From Herminiimonas arsenicoxydans (GTDB lineage: Bacteria > Pseudomonadota > Gammaproteobacteria > Burkholderiales > Burkholderiaceae_D): a DNA stretch of 64,000 bases. Below the pieces are notes generated by a model that saw nothing but the letters and a program-made list of their open reading frames with translations, searched no databases and was not told where the DNA came from. A program made the translations under genes and the position numbers. This document shows positions 33,447-44,581 of the stretch, piece by piece. Location of the stretch: assembly GCA_000026125.1 (NCBI GenBank), contig CU207211.1:806001-870000 (forward strand), given 5' to 3'. Each line of letters begins with the position of its first letter. The first letter of the stretch is position 1.

Positions 33447-34316
33447 ATGTCCGTTGCCATTGCCGCTGCTGTTCCTGTCGGAAAACAAAGGGTATTCCGG
33501 GTGCTTCCCGGCTTCCATTTGTCGCTTGGCTTCACGATTTTCTATCTGAGCCTGATAGTACTGATCCCCTTGTCGGCAGTCTTTTTGAAGACTTTCACAA
33601 TGAGCTGGGATGCATTTATTACAGCCGTGACTTCCGATCGCGTGGTCGCTTCGTACAAATTGACGTTTGGTGCATCGCTATTGGCTGCCGTTTTTAATGC
33701 GATTTTTGGCGGCATCGTGGCGTGGGTGCTGGTGCGCTATACCTTCCCCGGCAAGAAAATGATCGATGCGATGGTCGATTTGCCTTTTGCCCTGCCAACC
33801 GCAGTGGCCGGCATTGCGCTGACGGCCCTGTATGCGCCCAATGGCTGGATAGGCCGCTATCTGGAAATGGTCGGCATCAAGGTCGCTTTCACCCCGCTCG
33901 GCGTGATCGTCGCCTTGACGTTCATCGGCTTGCCTTTCGTCGTGCGCACCATACAGCCGGTGCTGGAAGATGCCGAGCGCGAGCTGGAAGAGGCGGCAGT
34001 CAGTCTGGGTGCCAGTCATTGGCAAACTTTTACCAAGGTTATTTTTCCTACGGTGCTGCCGGCATTGCTGACAGGTTTTGCGCTGGCCTTTGCGCGTGCA
34101 ACCGGAGAATACGGTTCCGTCATTTTCATTGCCGGCAATATGCCGATGGTGTCGGAAATCACGCCGCTGTTCATTGTGACCAAGCTGGAGCAATACGATT
34201 ATGCCGGCGCCACCGCGATTGCCGTGGTGATGCTGCTGGCTTCGTTCCTGATGTTGCTGACGATTAATGTATTGCAGGCCTGGACGCGCAAACGCGGACA
34301 AGCGGAGAAAGTCTGA
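33447..34316 (+). CDS. cysT: Sulfate ABC transporter permease CysT (CysU)
   Basis: A 289-residue inner-membrane permease with six main hydrophobic segments. CysT hallmarks are [23 protein letters not shown] in outline, [22 protein letters not shown] (EAA loop contacting CysA) and [19 protein letters not shown]. It forms the channel with CysW. ATG 33447 is the only start that preserves the family N-terminus; the promoter must lie in the 123 bases between the IS relic and this codon. First gene of cysTWA; CysW begins two bases after its stop codon region. Confidence 0.95.
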   Translation: MSVAIAAAVPVGKQRVFRVLPGFHLSLGFTIFYLSLIVLIPLSAVFLKTFTMSWDAFITAVTSDRVVASYKLTFGASLLAAVFNAIFGGIVAWVLVRYTFPGKKMIDAMVDLPFALPTAVAGIALTALYAPNGWIGRYLEMVGIKVAFTPLGVIVALTFIGLPFVVRTIQPVLEDAERELEEAAVSLGASHWQTFTKVIFPTVLPALLTGFALAFARATGEYGSVIFIAGNMPMVSEITPLFIVTKLEQYDYAGATAIAVVMLLASFLMLLTINVLQAWTRKRGQAEKV

Positions 34317-34317
34317 T

Positions 34318-35232
34318 ATGGCCGCCATTGCCCCTCCATCTACATCTAATAACGCGTTTGTCGCCAGCGTGCCGCGCGCAGCACATGTGCCGGCCGCAAC
34401 GCTGGAGCCGGTCTGGGTGCGCAGCCTGCTGATCGGTGTTGCGCTGGCTTTTCTTGCGCTGTTTCTGTTTGTGCCGCTGATGGCGGTGTTTGCCGAAGCC
34501 CTGAAAAAAGGCTGGGATGCCTACATCGCGGCGATCCTTGAAGAAGATGCATTGTCGGCGATCAAGCTGACGCTGATTACCGCCGCGATTGCCGTACCCT
34601 TGAATCTGATATTCGGCGTGGCCGCTTCGTGGTGTATCGCCAAATTCGATTTTCGCGGAAAAAGTTTTTTGCTGACCCTGATCGATTTGCCGTTTTCGGT
34701 TTCGCCGGTGATTTCCGGTCTGATTTACGTGCTGCTGTTCGGTGCGCAAGGCTGGTTCGGCGGCTGGCTGATTGAACACAATATCAAGATCCTGTTTGCG
34801 GTACCGGGTATCGTGCTGGCCACCATCTTCGTCACTTTTCCATTCGTGGCGCGTGAATTGATCCCGCTGATGCAATCGCAGGGTAGCGAAGAGGAAGAAG
34901 CGGCGCTGGTACTGGGCGCCTCGGGCTGGAAAACCTTCTGGCATGTGACGCTGCCGAATATCAAATGGGGTTTGCTGTACGGCGTCATTCTGTGCAATGC
35001 GCGGGCGATGGGCGAATTTGGCGCAGTTTCGGTAGTTTCCGGGCACATACGCGGACAAACGAATACCATTCCGCTACAGGTTGAGATTCTGTATAACGAA
35101 TACCAGTTTTCCGCAGCATTCGCAGTCGCTTCGTTGCTGGCATTGCTGGCACTGGTTACACTGGCGCTCAAATCATTTATCGAATGGCGTTTGCGGGACA
35201 CACACGAACAGTTTCAGGAGCAGGGATCATGA
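34318..35232 (+). CDS. cysW: Sulfate ABC transporter permease CysW
   Basis: A 304-residue permease with six hydrophobic segments, partner of CysT. Typical are [21 protein letters not shown] in parts, [22 protein letters not shown] (EAA loop) and [24 protein letters not shown] 34318 is two bases beyond the cysT stop, giving tight coupling; the frame is open to 34267 but that lies inside cysT. A ~35-residue Ala/Pro-rich N-terminal extension precedes the first membrane segment. Confidence 0.95.
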   Translation: MAAIAPPSTSNNAFVASVPRAAHVPAATLEPVWVRSLLIGVALAFLALFLFVPLMAVFAEALKKGWDAYIAAILEEDALSAIKLTLITAAIAVPLNLIFGVAASWCIAKFDFRGKSFLLTLIDLPFSVSPVISGLIYVLLFGAQGWFGGWLIEHNIKILFAVPGIVLATIFVTFPFVARELIPLMQSQGSEEEEAALVLGASGWKTFWHVTLPNIKWGLLYGVILCNARAMGEFGAVSVVSGHIRGQTNTIPLQVEILYNEYQFSAAFAVASLLALLALVTLALKSFIEWRLRDTHEQFQEQGS

Positions 35233-36296
35233 GTATCGAAGTTAAAAACATCAACAAGAAATTCGGCAATTTTGTCGCCCTCAACGATGTATCGCTGGAA
35301 TTTCCAGCCGGTGAATTGACGGCATTGCTCGGGCCTTCCGGCTGTGGCAAGACAACCTTGTTGCGCATCATCGCGGGTCTGGAGCAGCCGGATCACGGCC
35401 AGGTGCTGCTGGACGGCGAAGATGCATCGGCGCGCCATGTGCGTGAGCGTCAGGTCGGCTTTGTGTTCCAGCATTACGCCTTGTTCAAGCACATGACGGT
35501 GTTTGAAAACATCGCCTTTGGCTTGCGCGTGCGTCCCGCAGCAACGCGTCCTTCCGAATCGGTGATCAAGGAAAAGGTCACCAAGCTGCTCGAACTGGTG
35601 CAGCTCGACTGGCTGGCCGATCGCTATCCGCCGCAATTGTCCGGCGGTCAGCGTCAGCGGATTGCACTGGCGCGCGCATTGGCAGTCGAGCCGCGCGTGC
35701 TGTTGCTGGACGAACCGTTCGGTGCGCTGGATGCAAAAGTACGCAAGGAATTGCGCCGCTGGTTGCGCCGTCTGCATGACGAATTGCATGTCACCAGCAT
35801 TTTCGTCACCCACGATCAGGAAGAGGCGCTGGAAGTCGCGGATCAAATCGTGCTGATGAACAAGGGTCATGTCGAGCAGATCGGTGCGCCCAAGGATGTC
35901 TACAACAATCCGGCTTCGCCATTTGTCTATGGTTTCCTCGGTAACGTGAATCTGTTTCGCGGTCGCGTGCATGAAGGCGTGCTGCAATCATCGGGCATTG
36001 CGTTCGATGCGCCGGATCATGCAAAAACGCAGGATGCCCGGGGCATCGGCTATGTGCGTCCGCACGATCTGGAAGTCGATCGCTACACTTCCGGCGCGGA
36101 AGGCATCGTGGTGCAGTTGCGCCGCGCGCATGCCATCGGCCCGCTGGCGCAACTCGAACTGGAACGCGACGACAACGGCGAGTTGATCGAAGCAGTGATT
36201 TCAAATGAACGCTTTGGTTTGTTGAAACTGAAGGAAGGCGAAACGCTGGTGGTACGTCCCAAACGTCTGCAGGTATTTGTCGACGATTCGATCTGA
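35229..36296 (+). CDS. cysA: Sulfate/thiosulfate ABC transporter ATP-binding protein CysA
   Basis: A 355-residue ATPase that powers sulfate import. Walker A GPSGCGKT, signature [15 protein letters not shown], Walker [14 protein letters not shown]-loop [10 protein letters not shown]; the C-terminal TOBE region includes [13 protein letters not shown]. Its ATG overlaps the cysW stop (ATGA). It completes the transporter together with the distant sbp gene. The CysB-type regulator follows after 81 bases. Confidence 0.96.
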   Translation: MSIEVKNINKKFGNFVALNDVSLEFPAGELTALLGPSGCGKTTLLRIIAGLEQPDHGQVLLDGEDASARHVRERQVGFVFQHYALFKHMTVFENIAFGLRVRPAATRPSESVIKEKVTKLLELVQLDWLADRYPPQLSGGQRQRIALARALAVEPRVLLLDEPFGALDAKVRKELRRWLRRLHDELHVTSIFVTHDQEEALEVADQIVLMNKGHVEQIGAPKDVYNNPASPFVYGFLGNVNLFRGRVHEGVLQSSGIAFDAPDHAKTQDARGIGYVRPHDLEVDRYTSGAEGIVVQLRRAHAIGPLAQLELERDDNGELIEAVISNERFGLLKLKEGETLVVRPKRLQVFVDDSI

Positions 36297-36377
36297 TACA
36301 TACCGCTGCACCGTCGCTGCAGGAGTACGCGACCAGCATGTTGTGAGGGCGGTGCATTTAGGTAAAGGTTTTGAGGT

Positions 36378-37304
36378 ATGAATTTTCAGCAATTACGATC
36401 GATACGCGAAACCGCGCGTTGCGGCTTTAATCTGACCGAGGTGGCGAACGTGCTGTTTACGTCCCAGCCCGGCGTGAGTCGTCAAATACGCGAGCTGGAG
36501 GAAGAGCTGGGCGTCGATATTTTCGAGCGCAACGGCAAGCGCCTGACAGGTCTGACCGATCCCGGTCGCGGCATTCTGACGATCATCGATCGCTTGTTGC
36601 TGGAAGCGGAAAACCTGCAGCGCGCCAGCCAGGAATATGCCGGACAGGAAATCGGTACGCTGGCTGTGGCCACCACCCATACGCAGGCGCGCTACATGCT
36701 GCCGGAAGTCGTGCAGGCATTTCGCGCCGAGTTCCCGAAAGTACGCATCGCCTTGCAGCAGAGTTCGCCGGAACATATTGCCGAATGGGTATTGTCGGGC
36801 AAGGCGGATATCGGGATTGCCACCGAGGGTTTGAGCCAGTTTGAAGATCTGGTTTCCTTTCCCTGCTATCGCTGGCACCATGCGATTGTAGTGCCGCAAG
36901 GGCATGCCTTGTTGTCGCATGCGCCGGTCACGCTGGAAGCGCTGGCAAAATATCCATTGATTACCTACGATCTCGGTTTTACCGGTCGCGGACATATCGA
37001 TGATGCATTTAAAAGTGCCGATATCGCCCCCGACATCGTATTGACGGCCATGGACTCGGACGTGATTCAGCAATATGTGTCGCTGGGTCTGGGCGTGGGC
37101 ATAGTCGCCTCGATGGCAGTGCAGCACAACGGCAGCCACGGCCTGGCAGTCATCGATGGATCGCATCTTTTTGCGCAGAATGTGACGCGTCTGGCAGTAC
37201 GTCGCGGCGCCTATCTGCGGCAATATACCTATAGCTTCATTCAACAGTTTGCACCGGAATTGACGCGTGCCGATATCGACAGGGCGCTGAAACCGGCTGC
37301 GTAA
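36378..37304 (+). CDS. cysB: CysB/Cbl-type LysR family regulator of sulfur assimilation
   Basis: A 308-residue LysR-type activator. The N-terminal helix-turn-helix (NFQQLRSIRETARCGFNLTE, then VLFTSQPGVSRQIRELEEELG) is the CysB form, and the effector domain has LAVATTHTQARYMLPEVV, the N-acetylserine/sulfate-binding segment. It most likely activates cysTWA and sbp under sulfur limitation. Distinguishing CysB from its close paralogue Cbl is not possible here. It lies directly downstream of cysA on the same strand, and a hairpin terminator follows. Confidence 0.92.
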   Translation: MNFQQLRSIRETARCGFNLTEVANVLFTSQPGVSRQIRELEEELGVDIFERNGKRLTGLTDPGRGILTIIDRLLLEAENLQRASQEYAGQEIGTLAVATTHTQARYMLPEVVQAFRAEFPKVRIALQQSSPEHIAEWVLSGKADIGIATEGLSQFEDLVSFPCYRWHHAIVVPQGHALLSHAPVTLEALAKYPLITYDLGFTGRGHIDDAFKSADIAPDIVLTAMDSDVIQQYVSLGLGVGIVASMAVQHNGSHGLAVIDGSHLFAQNVTRLAVRRGAYLRQYTYSFIQQFAPELTRADIDRALKPAA

Positions 37305-37329
37305 TGCCAAATATGGATGGATATTTTCC

Positions 37330-37367
37330 ATGCCGTTCAGTGTTCCACTGAGCGGCATTTTTGTTTT
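37330..37367 (+). terminator. Rho-independent terminator of the cys regulator
   Basis: ATGCCGTTCAGTG pairs imperfectly with CACTGAGCGGCAT around a TTC loop, followed by TTTTTG. The stem word recurs at the terminator after sodC. Confidence 0.75.
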
Positions 37368-37624
37368 TGCGACGGTTTGGGCTGGCGTCCGCATTTTTCC
37401 GGCAGATACCGGATAGAACTTCGATAAGGAAACAATGTCTCAGTAGCACCATGTCCTGGTGCAACATATCAATCTTGATCGAGAAATACCTGGAATCAGG
37501 TACTTCTTGCGTCCGGGGCGGAAGACTTGCCGATGTGAGCTGCGCACATGGAATTGTTCGATGGCAATAGATTTTGGCGTTGCATCTATTTACCCGATAT
37601 TCATTTAAAAATGAGGTCACCAAC

Positions 37625-38155
37625 ATGAAAACCGTCACAGCATCTGCGTTATTGAGCGCCATTGTTCTCGTTGCCGGTTGCGCCGGCTATCACGCTACAG
37701 GCCCGAGTGCTGAAGCCAGACTGAAGCCGACACAGGGAAACAGGACCAGCGGCTTCGTGCACTTTCAGCAAAACGGTGATCGCGTGACTGTGCGCGCCAG
37801 CATAGAGGGTTTGACGCCCGGCCTGCACGGATTTCATGTTCATGAAAAAGGTGATTGCAGCGCGCCGGATGCCATGAGCGCCGGCGGGCATTTTAATCCT
37901 GGTGCGAAACATCATGGCGCACCGACGAGTGCCGATCATCATGGCGGCGACTTTGGTAATCTGACTGCGGATGCCAACGGCAGAGCATCGCTGACTCTGG
38001 TTGTTACCAAGGGCGAGATTACGCTGGATAGGGATGCCGCCAACAGCATCATCGGCAAAGGCTTGATCGTGCATGCCGATCCCGATGATTACAAAACCCA
38101 GCCTACCGGCAATTCCGGCAAGCGCCTGGCTTGTGGAGTGATTGTGCGAAACTAG
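37625..38155 (+). CDS. sodC: Cu/Zn superoxide dismutase, lipoprotein
   Basis: A 176-residue periplasmic superoxide dismutase. A lipoprotein signal ends in LVAGC, so it is probably membrane-tethered. Metal ligands are visible in HGFHVHEKGDC, GGHFNP, HHGGDFGN and VHADPDDY, and the disulfide pair in GDC and RLACGVI. ATG 37625 gives the signal sequence; a TTG-initiated extension to 37574 has none. It stands alone between two terminators that share a stem sequence. Confidence 0.95.
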   Translation: MKTVTASALLSAIVLVAGCAGYHATGPSAEARLKPTQGNRTSGFVHFQQNGDRVTVRASIEGLTPGLHGFHVHEKGDCSAPDAMSAGGHFNPGAKHHGAPTSADHHGGDFGNLTADANGRASLTLVVTKGEITLDRDAANSIIGKGLIVHADPDDYKTQPTGNSGKRLACGVIVRN

Positions 38156-38172
38156 TATTCAGGATTTGAAGT

Positions 38173-38210
38173 AAAAATGCCGTTCAGTTTCAAACTGAAC
38201 GGCATTTTTT
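38173..38210 (+). terminator. Rho-independent terminator of sodC
   Basis: ATGCCGTTCAGTTT pairs perfectly with AAACTGAACGGCAT around one C, with an A-run before and T-run after. Confidence 0.88.
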
Positions 38211-38256
38211 TACGCCTGTCTGCAAGTAAAAGCCAGGCGGATGCGGCAGGTTTTAA

Positions 38257-39333
38257 TCAAGGCAGCAGCGATCTTTTTGCTGCCAGCTTGCCCTTGATTT
38301 CCGCACTGGTTTTTTCGATGGCGGCAAGACGGTAAGAAGTAGCAGGATGGATCGCAGTGTAGGCGTTCAGTACGGTCGCCGGATACTGGGTGGCCAGTCG
38401 CTGCCAGAAAGCGGCGGCGCCATCGATGTTGTAGCCGGCGCGTACCAGCATATAGAGTGCCAGCGTATCGGCCGCGGCATCGAGCTCCTGCGGTGTTGCA
38501 AGCATGCCGCCGGAACCGCCCAGCGTACTGGTGTCCGGTGCGATGCGAATCAGATTGTCGATGATACCGCCTGCGGTGGCATTCATTCTTTGTCGGGTTG
38601 GATGGCCGAGCGCGTTATGCGCGAGTTCTTTCGCCAGCACATAGGCCAGCTCGGTATCGTTCCTGACGAAGTTCAGCATGCCGCGCGTGAGCAGCACGCG
38701 CCGGCCGTCTGCGTAGGCATTCACATTGTCGACATTGCCGAGTTCGATGCCGAAGCCGCAAGCCAGCGTCAACGGTACGGTGGCGCTTGTATTGGTGCCG
38801 TTGCGCAGCAAGCTCAGTTTGACGGAAGAACGTTTGCTGACCAGCGGGCCGAGCATGGCCGCTGCCTGACGCTCGGCGTTCGGACCTTGCGGAATCGCAG
38901 TGCCTTCTACTGTCATCAGCATATCGCCGCGCTTGATGCCGGAACGTGCAGCGCCGCTGTTGTTCAGCACGCCCATGACTTGCAGGCGTTCGTCGAAACC
39001 CAGCGATTGCGCAGCGTCGACATAATCTTCAGAAAACGAATACTTGTTCTTGGCGCTGAAGCCGATCAGATTGCGGGCATGACCTTTGCACAAAGGCGCA
39101 TTACTGACCAGCAGCGGTGCGGCAACGCGGTACAGGCGATCCTGCTGGCTGGTGATTGCGCGCAGGGTTTGCAACTGCGACGATTCGCTGGTCGTGATGC
39201 CGACGCGCGGTGCGGGAGTCTCGAGCGACACCGTGCTGCAACCGGCCAGCAACAAGGCGACAGGAAACAACGCTGTCTTGAGGGAAGGCGCGCGCCGGAG
39301 CGGGTATCGTAAAGCTTGTAGCAGGCCTGACAT
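38257..39333 (-). CDS. Lipoprotein with PDZ and degenerate M48-type peptidase domain
   Basis: A 358-residue lipoprotein (lipobox LLAGC, Cys32). Residues ~115-185 form a PDZ-like module (GVLNNSGAARSGIKRGDMLM, then LSLLRNG); the C-terminal part aligns by pattern with M48 metallopeptidases. The zinc motif HExxH reads KELAH (235-239): the first His is Lys, and the downstream ExxxD motif reads DAAAD. Catalysis is therefore doubtful. ATG 39333 has AGGAG upstream; the TTG at 39336 is rejected. It lies 20 bases downstream of dut on the same strand. Confidence 0.78.
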   Translation of the reverse strand: MSGLLQALRYPLRRAPSLKTALFPVALLLAGCSTVSLETPAPRVGITTSESSQLQTLRAITSQQDRLYRVAAPLLVSNAPLCKGHARNLIGFSAKNKYSFSEDYVDAAQSLGFDERLQVMGVLNNSGAARSGIKRGDMLMTVEGTAIPQGPNAERQAAAMLGPLVSKRSSVKLSLLRNGTNTSATVPLTLACGFGIELGNVDNVNAYADGRRVLLTRGMLNFVRNDTELAYVLAKELAHNALGHPTRQRMNATAGGIIDNLIRIAPDTSTLGGSGGMLATPQELDAAADTLALYMLVRAGYNIDGAAAFWQRLATQYPATVLNAYTAIHPATSYRLAAIEKTSAEIKGKLAAKRSLLP

Positions 39334-39352
39334 CAATCATTCTCCTGAGAAT

Positions 39353-39802
39353 TTAGTGTTTGCCGGTACTGCCGAAGCCGCCGGCACCGCGCTCGCTGCT
39401 GTCGAAATCATCGACGATATTGAAACCCACCTGCAGCACCGGAACGATGACCAGTTGCGCCAGACGCTCCATCGGATTAAGGACAAACTCGGCTTGACCG
39501 CGGTTCCATGTGGAAACCATCAATTGGCCCTGATAATCGGAGTCGATCAGGCCGACCAAGTTCCCCAGTACGATGCCATGTTTGTGGCCCATGCCGCTGC
39601 GTGGCAGGATGACGGCAGCATACGCCGGATTGCCGATATGTATCGCCAGCCCGGTCGGAATCAAGTGCGTTTCGCCCGGTTTGATGGTAATCGGTGCTTC
39701 GATGCAGGCACGCAGATCGAGCCCGGCGCTACCGGATGTGGCATAAGCCGGCATTTGTTCCTGCATGCGGGGATCGAGAATTTTTACGTCTATTGTTTTC
39801 AT
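39353..39802 (-). CDS. dut: dUTP diphosphatase (dUTPase)
   Basis: A 149-residue trimeric enzyme that hydrolyses dUTP to dUMP, keeping uracil out of DNA and feeding dTMP synthesis. All five motifs are present: [42 protein letters not shown] and the C-terminal [10 protein letters not shown]. It lies 60 bases downstream of coaBC on the same strand, the usual betaproteobacterial and enterobacterial order. Confidence 0.97.
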   Translation of the reverse strand: MKTIDVKILDPRMQEQMPAYATSGSAGLDLRACIEAPITIKPGETHLIPTGLAIHIGNPAYAAVILPRSGMGHKHGIVLGNLVGLIDSDYQGQLMVSTWNRGQAEFVLNPMERLAQLVIVPVLQVGFNIVDDFDSSERGAGGFGSTGKH

Positions 39803-39862
39803 GTGAACGATGGTTGAATGAAATGAATGGCAGACGCTGTCAGCGACAAGTATGCGGTCCTG

Positions 39863-41053
39863 TTACAGACGACGGGCGATTTCGCCTACCAGCTGACGCG
39901 CCAGTTTTTGCTTGTCGGCCAATGGGAACAGCGTATGGCCCTGATCGTCGAACAGCATCAGTTCGTTCTGATCCTGGCCAAAAGTTTGATGGCCGATATT
40001 ACCGACCAGCAGCGGAATGTTCTTTTTCTTGCGTTTGGCTTCGCCGTACTCCTGCAGATTTTCCGACTCTGCGGCAAAGCCCACGCAATACGGACGTTTC
40101 TCCAGTGCGGCGACGGCGGCCAGAATATCGGTGTTTTGCTCGAATTCCAGTGCCGGCGCATGTCCGGCTGCGTCTTTCTTCAATTTCTGCGCGCTCTGAT
40201 TTTTGACGCGCCAGTCGGCGACTGCCGCCACTGCAATGAATACATGCTGCGAACTGATGCGCGACATCACGGCATCGTGCATTTGTGCAGCAGTTTGCAC
40301 GTTGATGCAATGCACACCGTACGGTGCAGCCAATGCAGTCGGGCCGGAAATCAGCGTGACCTCGGCGCCGGCTTCGCGTGCGGCGCGTGCAATCGCATAG
40401 CCCATTTTTCCGGATGAAAGGTTGGTAATGCCGCGCACCGGATCGATAGGCTCGAAGGTCGGGCCGGCGGTCACCATCACGCTTTTGCCGACCAGCAGAT
40501 TCGGCTGGAAGCTGGCGATGATTTCTTCCAGCAACTGTTCCGGCTCCAGCATGCGGCCCATACCGGTTTCACCGCAGGCCTGTTCGCCGGCATCCGGGCC
40601 GAACACGGCAATGCGGTCTGCCCGCACTTGTGCGACGTTGCGTTTGGTGGCCGGGTTTTGCCACATCTCTACATTCATGGCTGGCGCGATCATCAGCGGC
40701 AAGGTGTCGGGCCGTGCCACGCACAGGGTGGACAGCAGATCGTCGCAAGCGCCGTGCGCAAGCTTGAAAATGAAATCGGCGGAGCAGGGTGCGATCACGA
40801 TGGCATCGGCATCGCGCGTCAGATCGATGTGCGGCATATTGTTGGCAACACGCGCATCCCATTGATCGGTGACGACCGGATTGCCCGACAAGGCCTGCAT
40901 GGTGACCGGCGTGATGAAGTGCGTAGCTGCATCCGTCATCACGATCTGTACCGTGGCGCCTGCCTTGCTCAGGGCGCGCGTCAATTCCGCTGCCTTGTAG
41001 CAGGCGACGCCGCCGGTCAATCCCAGTATGATTTTTTTACCAGCAAGATCCAT
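39863..41053 (-). CDS. coaBC: Phosphopantothenoylcysteine decarboxylase / phosphopantothenate-cysteine ligase
   Basis: A 396-residue bifunctional enzyme of coenzyme A synthesis. The N-terminal flavodoxin-like decarboxylase (CoaC) has ILGLTGGVACYKAAEL, the AMNVEMW active-site segment and a catalytic Cys in GEQACGETGMGRM. The C-terminal CoaB ligase begins VTAGPTFEPIDPVRGITNLSSGKMG, read in parts, and contains the KxKK stretch KRKKKNIPLLVGN. It sits between lspA and dut. Confidence 0.96.
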   Translation of the reverse strand: MDLAGKKIILGLTGGVACYKAAELTRALSKAGATVQIVMTDAATHFITPVTMQALSGNPVVTDQWDARVANNMPHIDLTRDADAIVIAPCSADFIFKLAHGACDDLLSTLCVARPDTLPLMIAPAMNVEMWQNPATKRNVAQVRADRIAVFGPDAGEQACGETGMGRMLEPEQLLEEIIASFQPNLLVGKSVMVTAGPTFEPIDPVRGITNLSSGKMGYAIARAAREAGAEVTLISGPTALAAPYGVHCINVQTAAQMHDAVMSRISSQHVFIAVAAVADWRVKNQSAQKLKKDAAGHAPALEFEQNTDILAAVAALEKRPYCVGFAAESENLQEYGEAKRKKKNIPLLVGNIGHQTFGQDQNELMLFDDQGHTLFPLADKQKLARQLVGEIARRL

Positions 41054-41091
41054 GAGGACTCCTGAAAGATGTCGCGGGCTAGTTTAACAGT

Positions 41092-41592
41092 TCAAGTGCC
41101 GGAAGCCGGTTTTTTGCTGCGCTTCAGTTCATCGTAGACGAACAGCACTGCGCCGATGCAAATCGCACTGTCGGCAATATTGAATGCCGGCCAATGCCAG
41201 TTACCGATATAGACATCCAGAAAGTCGATCACGTGGCCGTACAGAATACGGTCGATCACATTGCCGATCGCGCCGCCGAGTATCAATGTCAGCGCCCAGC
41301 TCAACAAACGCTGGCCCTGATTCTTTTTCAGCAGATAGATGATGAAGGCTGATGCACCGATACCGATCACGGTGAAGAAATGCCGCTGCCAGCCGGTTTC
41401 CGATGCCAGGAAGCTGAAAGCAGCGCCCTTGTTATAGACCAGCACCAGATTGAAGAACGGCGTAACTGGCATAGCCTCGCCGTACACGAAGGTGCTGGTA
41501 ATCGCGATCTTGGTAATCTGATCGAGAATGATCAGAATCGCAGCGATACCCAGCCAGCGGGCGATACCGGTATTTGTAGAAACGTTGCTCAT
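41092..41592 (-). CDS. lspA: Lipoprotein signal peptidase (signal peptidase II)
   Basis: A 166-residue inner-membrane aspartyl protease with four membrane segments that cleaves prolipoprotein signal peptides. Catalytic aspartates lie in [15 protein letters not shown] and [11 protein letters not shown]. Several predicted lipoproteins in this window (SodC, the M48-like and DUF3455 proteins) would be substrates. It follows ileS by 30 bases on the same strand. Confidence 0.97.
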   Translation of the reverse strand: MSNVSTNTGIARWLGIAAILIILDQITKIAITSTFVYGEAMPVTPFFNLVLVYNKGAAFSFLASETGWQRHFFTVIGIGASAFIIYLLKKNQGQRLLSWALTLILGGAIGNVIDRILYGHVIDFLDVYIGNWHWPAFNIADSAICIGAVLFVYDELKRSKKPASGT

Positions 41593-41622
41593 CAGTTCTT
41601 TCGCTATCAGTTCAGACTATCG

Positions 41623-44502
41623 TTATGCAAAGTGTCGTGCTTCGCCTTTGCCGAACAGGTTGGCGACGCAGCGACCGCACAGCCCTTCGTGCTCCGCATG
41701 TGAGCCCACATCGGCGCGATAGTGCCAGCAGCGTTCACATTTTTGATAAGTGGATGGTGTGACCAGGACAGATTCTTCTTCTGTGCCGGCGACTTTTTTC
41801 ACGCTGGCTTGCGATGTGATCAGGACGAATTTCAAATCGTCGTCCAGGCTTTCCAGCGCTGCAAACTTGTCGCCGCTGGCTTGTAATGCAACTTCAGCCT
41901 GCAGCGATGAACCGATGCCGCCGGCGACGCGTACTTCTTCCAGTTGCTTGGTGACGTCGTTGCGCACTTCGCGCAGCAAGGTGTACTTGCCCAGCAAGGC
42001 ATCGCCGTCAGCAACTTCGGGCAAGGCGTAATACGTTTGCGTGAAGATCGTGTCGCCGGCATCCTTGCCGGCAAAAATCACCCACGCTTCTTCTGCGGTA
42101 AACGACAGCACCGGTGCCATCAGGCGCAGCAGCGATTGCGTCAAATGCCAGATAGCGCTTTGCGCCGAACGACGTGCATGCGAAGTGACGCCGCTGGTGT
42201 ACAGGCGATCTTTCAGGATATCCAGATAGAAGCCGCCCAGATCTTCGGTGCAATATCCTTGCAGCTTGGAGATGACAGGATGGAATTCGTAGGCGCGGTA
42301 ATGTGCGACGATTTCATTTTGCATCGCGTTCATTTGCGCGATCGCATAACGGTCGATTTCCAGCATGTCGGCAACCGCGACCAGATCCTTGCCGGCGTCG
42401 AAATCGGACGTATTCGACAGCAGGAAGCGCAAGGTATTGCGAATGCGGCGATAGCTTTCAGTCACGCGTTTCAGGATTTCATCCGAGATCGACAGCTCGC
42501 CCGAATAATCGGTAGCCGCCACCCACAGGCGCAGAATGTCGGCGCCCAGCGAATCGGATACCTTTTGTGGTGCCACCACGTTACCTTTGGACTTGGACAT
42601 TTTCTTGCCCTCGCCATCGACCACGAAGCCGTGCGTCAGCAACGCCTTGTATGGCGCGTGACCGTTCAGCATGGACGAGGTCAGCAAGGAAGAATGGAAC
42701 CAGCCGCGATGCTGATCCGATCCTTCCAGATACAAGTCAGCCGGGAAGGCCAGTTGCTCCTTGTGGGAGCCGCGCAATACCGTCTGGTGCGTGGTGCCGG
42801 AATCGAACCAGACGTCCAGCGTGTCCTTGTTCTTCAGGTACATGTCGGCGTCGTCGCCGAGCAATTCTTTAGGGTCTAGCTTCAGCCAGGCTTCGATGCC
42901 GTTTTTCTCTACGCGCTGTGCAATCTGTTCCAGCAGTTCCGGTGTGCGCGGATGCAGATCGCCGCTTTCCTTGTGCACGAAGAAGGCCATCGGCACGCCC
43001 CATTGACGCTGACGCGACAGCGTCCAGTCGGGACGGTTGGCGATCATGCCGTGCAAACGCGCCTTGCCCCAGCCCGGGAAAAATTCGGTTTGTTCGATTG
43101 CCGCCAGCGCCGTTTCGCGCAGGGTCGTGCCCTGATTTTTCGGCATGACATCCATGCCGGCAAACCATTGCGATGTGGCGCGATAGATGATCGGCGTTTT
43201 ATGGCGCCAGCAATGCATATAGCTGTGATCGAACATGACCAGCTTGAACAAGGAGCCGACTTCATCGAGTTTGGCGCAGATCGGTTTGGATGCTTCCCAG
43301 ATGGTCAGGCCGCCAAACAGCGGTAGCCACGATGCGTATTTGCCGTCGGCCATGACAGGGGCGACGATCTCGTCGTCTTTCAGACCATGCGATTTGCAGG
43401 AAATGAAATCCTCGATACCGTAGGCAGGTGCCGAGTGCACGATGCCGGTGCCGCTATCGGCGGTCACGTAAGTGCCCGGATAGATAGGCGACAAGCGGTT
43501 GTAGCCGGGATCGACATCGGCGAACGGATGTTTGAATTTGATCATGGCCAGCGCTTCGCCGACGCAGGTGGCGATGGTTTTGCCTTCCAGGCCGTAGCGC
43601 TGCAGCGTGGCTTCGACCAGATCGGCGGCGAGGATCAGCAACACCGTTTCGCCCTTGCGTTCGGTTTGCACCAGCGCGTAGGTAAATTCCGGATGCACGT
43701 TCAGCGCCTGGTTGGCGGGGATGGTCCAGGGCGTTGTGGTCCAGATGACGGCGTAACCTTTATTGGTCGGCAGTTTGGCCAGGCCAAATGCCTTCGCGAC
43801 TTTTTCCGGTTCGGCAAACGGGAAGCCGACGTCGATGGCCGGATCGCGCTTGTCCTGGTATTCGACTTCTGCTTCTGCCAATGCCGAGCCGCAATCGAAA
43901 CACCAGTTGACCGGTTTCAGGCCGCGATAGACATAGCCTTTTTCCAGCAGGGTGCCGAGCGCACGAATTTCATCGGCTTCGTTGCCGAAGTCCATGGTTT
44001 TGTATGGATTGTCCCATTCGCCGAGTACACCGAGGCGGATGAAGTCTTTCTTCTGGCGTTCGATTTGTTCGGTAGCGTAGGCGCGCGATTTTTCCAGCAC
44101 CTCCGCGGTCGGCAGGCTCTTGCCGTACAGTTTTTCGATCTGGATTTCGATCGGCATGCCGTGACAATCCCAGCCCGGCACGTAAGGTGCGTCGTAGCCG
44201 TCGAACTGGCGCGTCTTGACGATCATGTCTTTCAGGATCTTGTTGACTGCATGACCGATATGGATGTCGCCATTCGCGTACGGCGGGCCGTCGTGCAGAA
44301 TGAATTTCGGCCGGCCTTTGGATGCTTCGCGGATTTTTTCGTAAATCTTTTTATCCTGCCATTGCTTGACCCATTGCGGCTCGCGCTTGGCGAGATCGCC
44401 GCGCATGGGGAAAGACGTATCGGTCATGTTGACCGGATATTTGCTGGCTTGCTTGGCTTCTGGCTTGTTCGGCTTGCCGGGTTTGTTTTGATTGTCGGAC
44501 AT
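41623..44502 (-). CDS. ileS: Isoleucyl-tRNA synthetase
   Basis: A 959-residue class I synthetase that charges tRNA-Ile. The HIGH motif occurs in [20 protein letters not shown], read in parts (residues ~75-90), KMSKS in [11 protein letters not shown] (~610), and the C-terminal zinc site in [12 protein letters not shown] and [12 protein letters not shown]. Length is normal for a bacterial IleRS with editing domain. It is downstream of ribF and upstream of lspA, the conserved order. Confidence 0.98.
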
Positions 44503-44581
44503 GGTCTGCTTTTATAAAGTATTCAGTTGGATCAAACGAACGGTCGTGATGATCTGGATTTCAAAATGCGACGTTCGATCG

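Noticed and set aside
43387-44517. A 376-codon plus-strand open frame.
   Set aside because: Antisense to ileS, which is intact and conserved.
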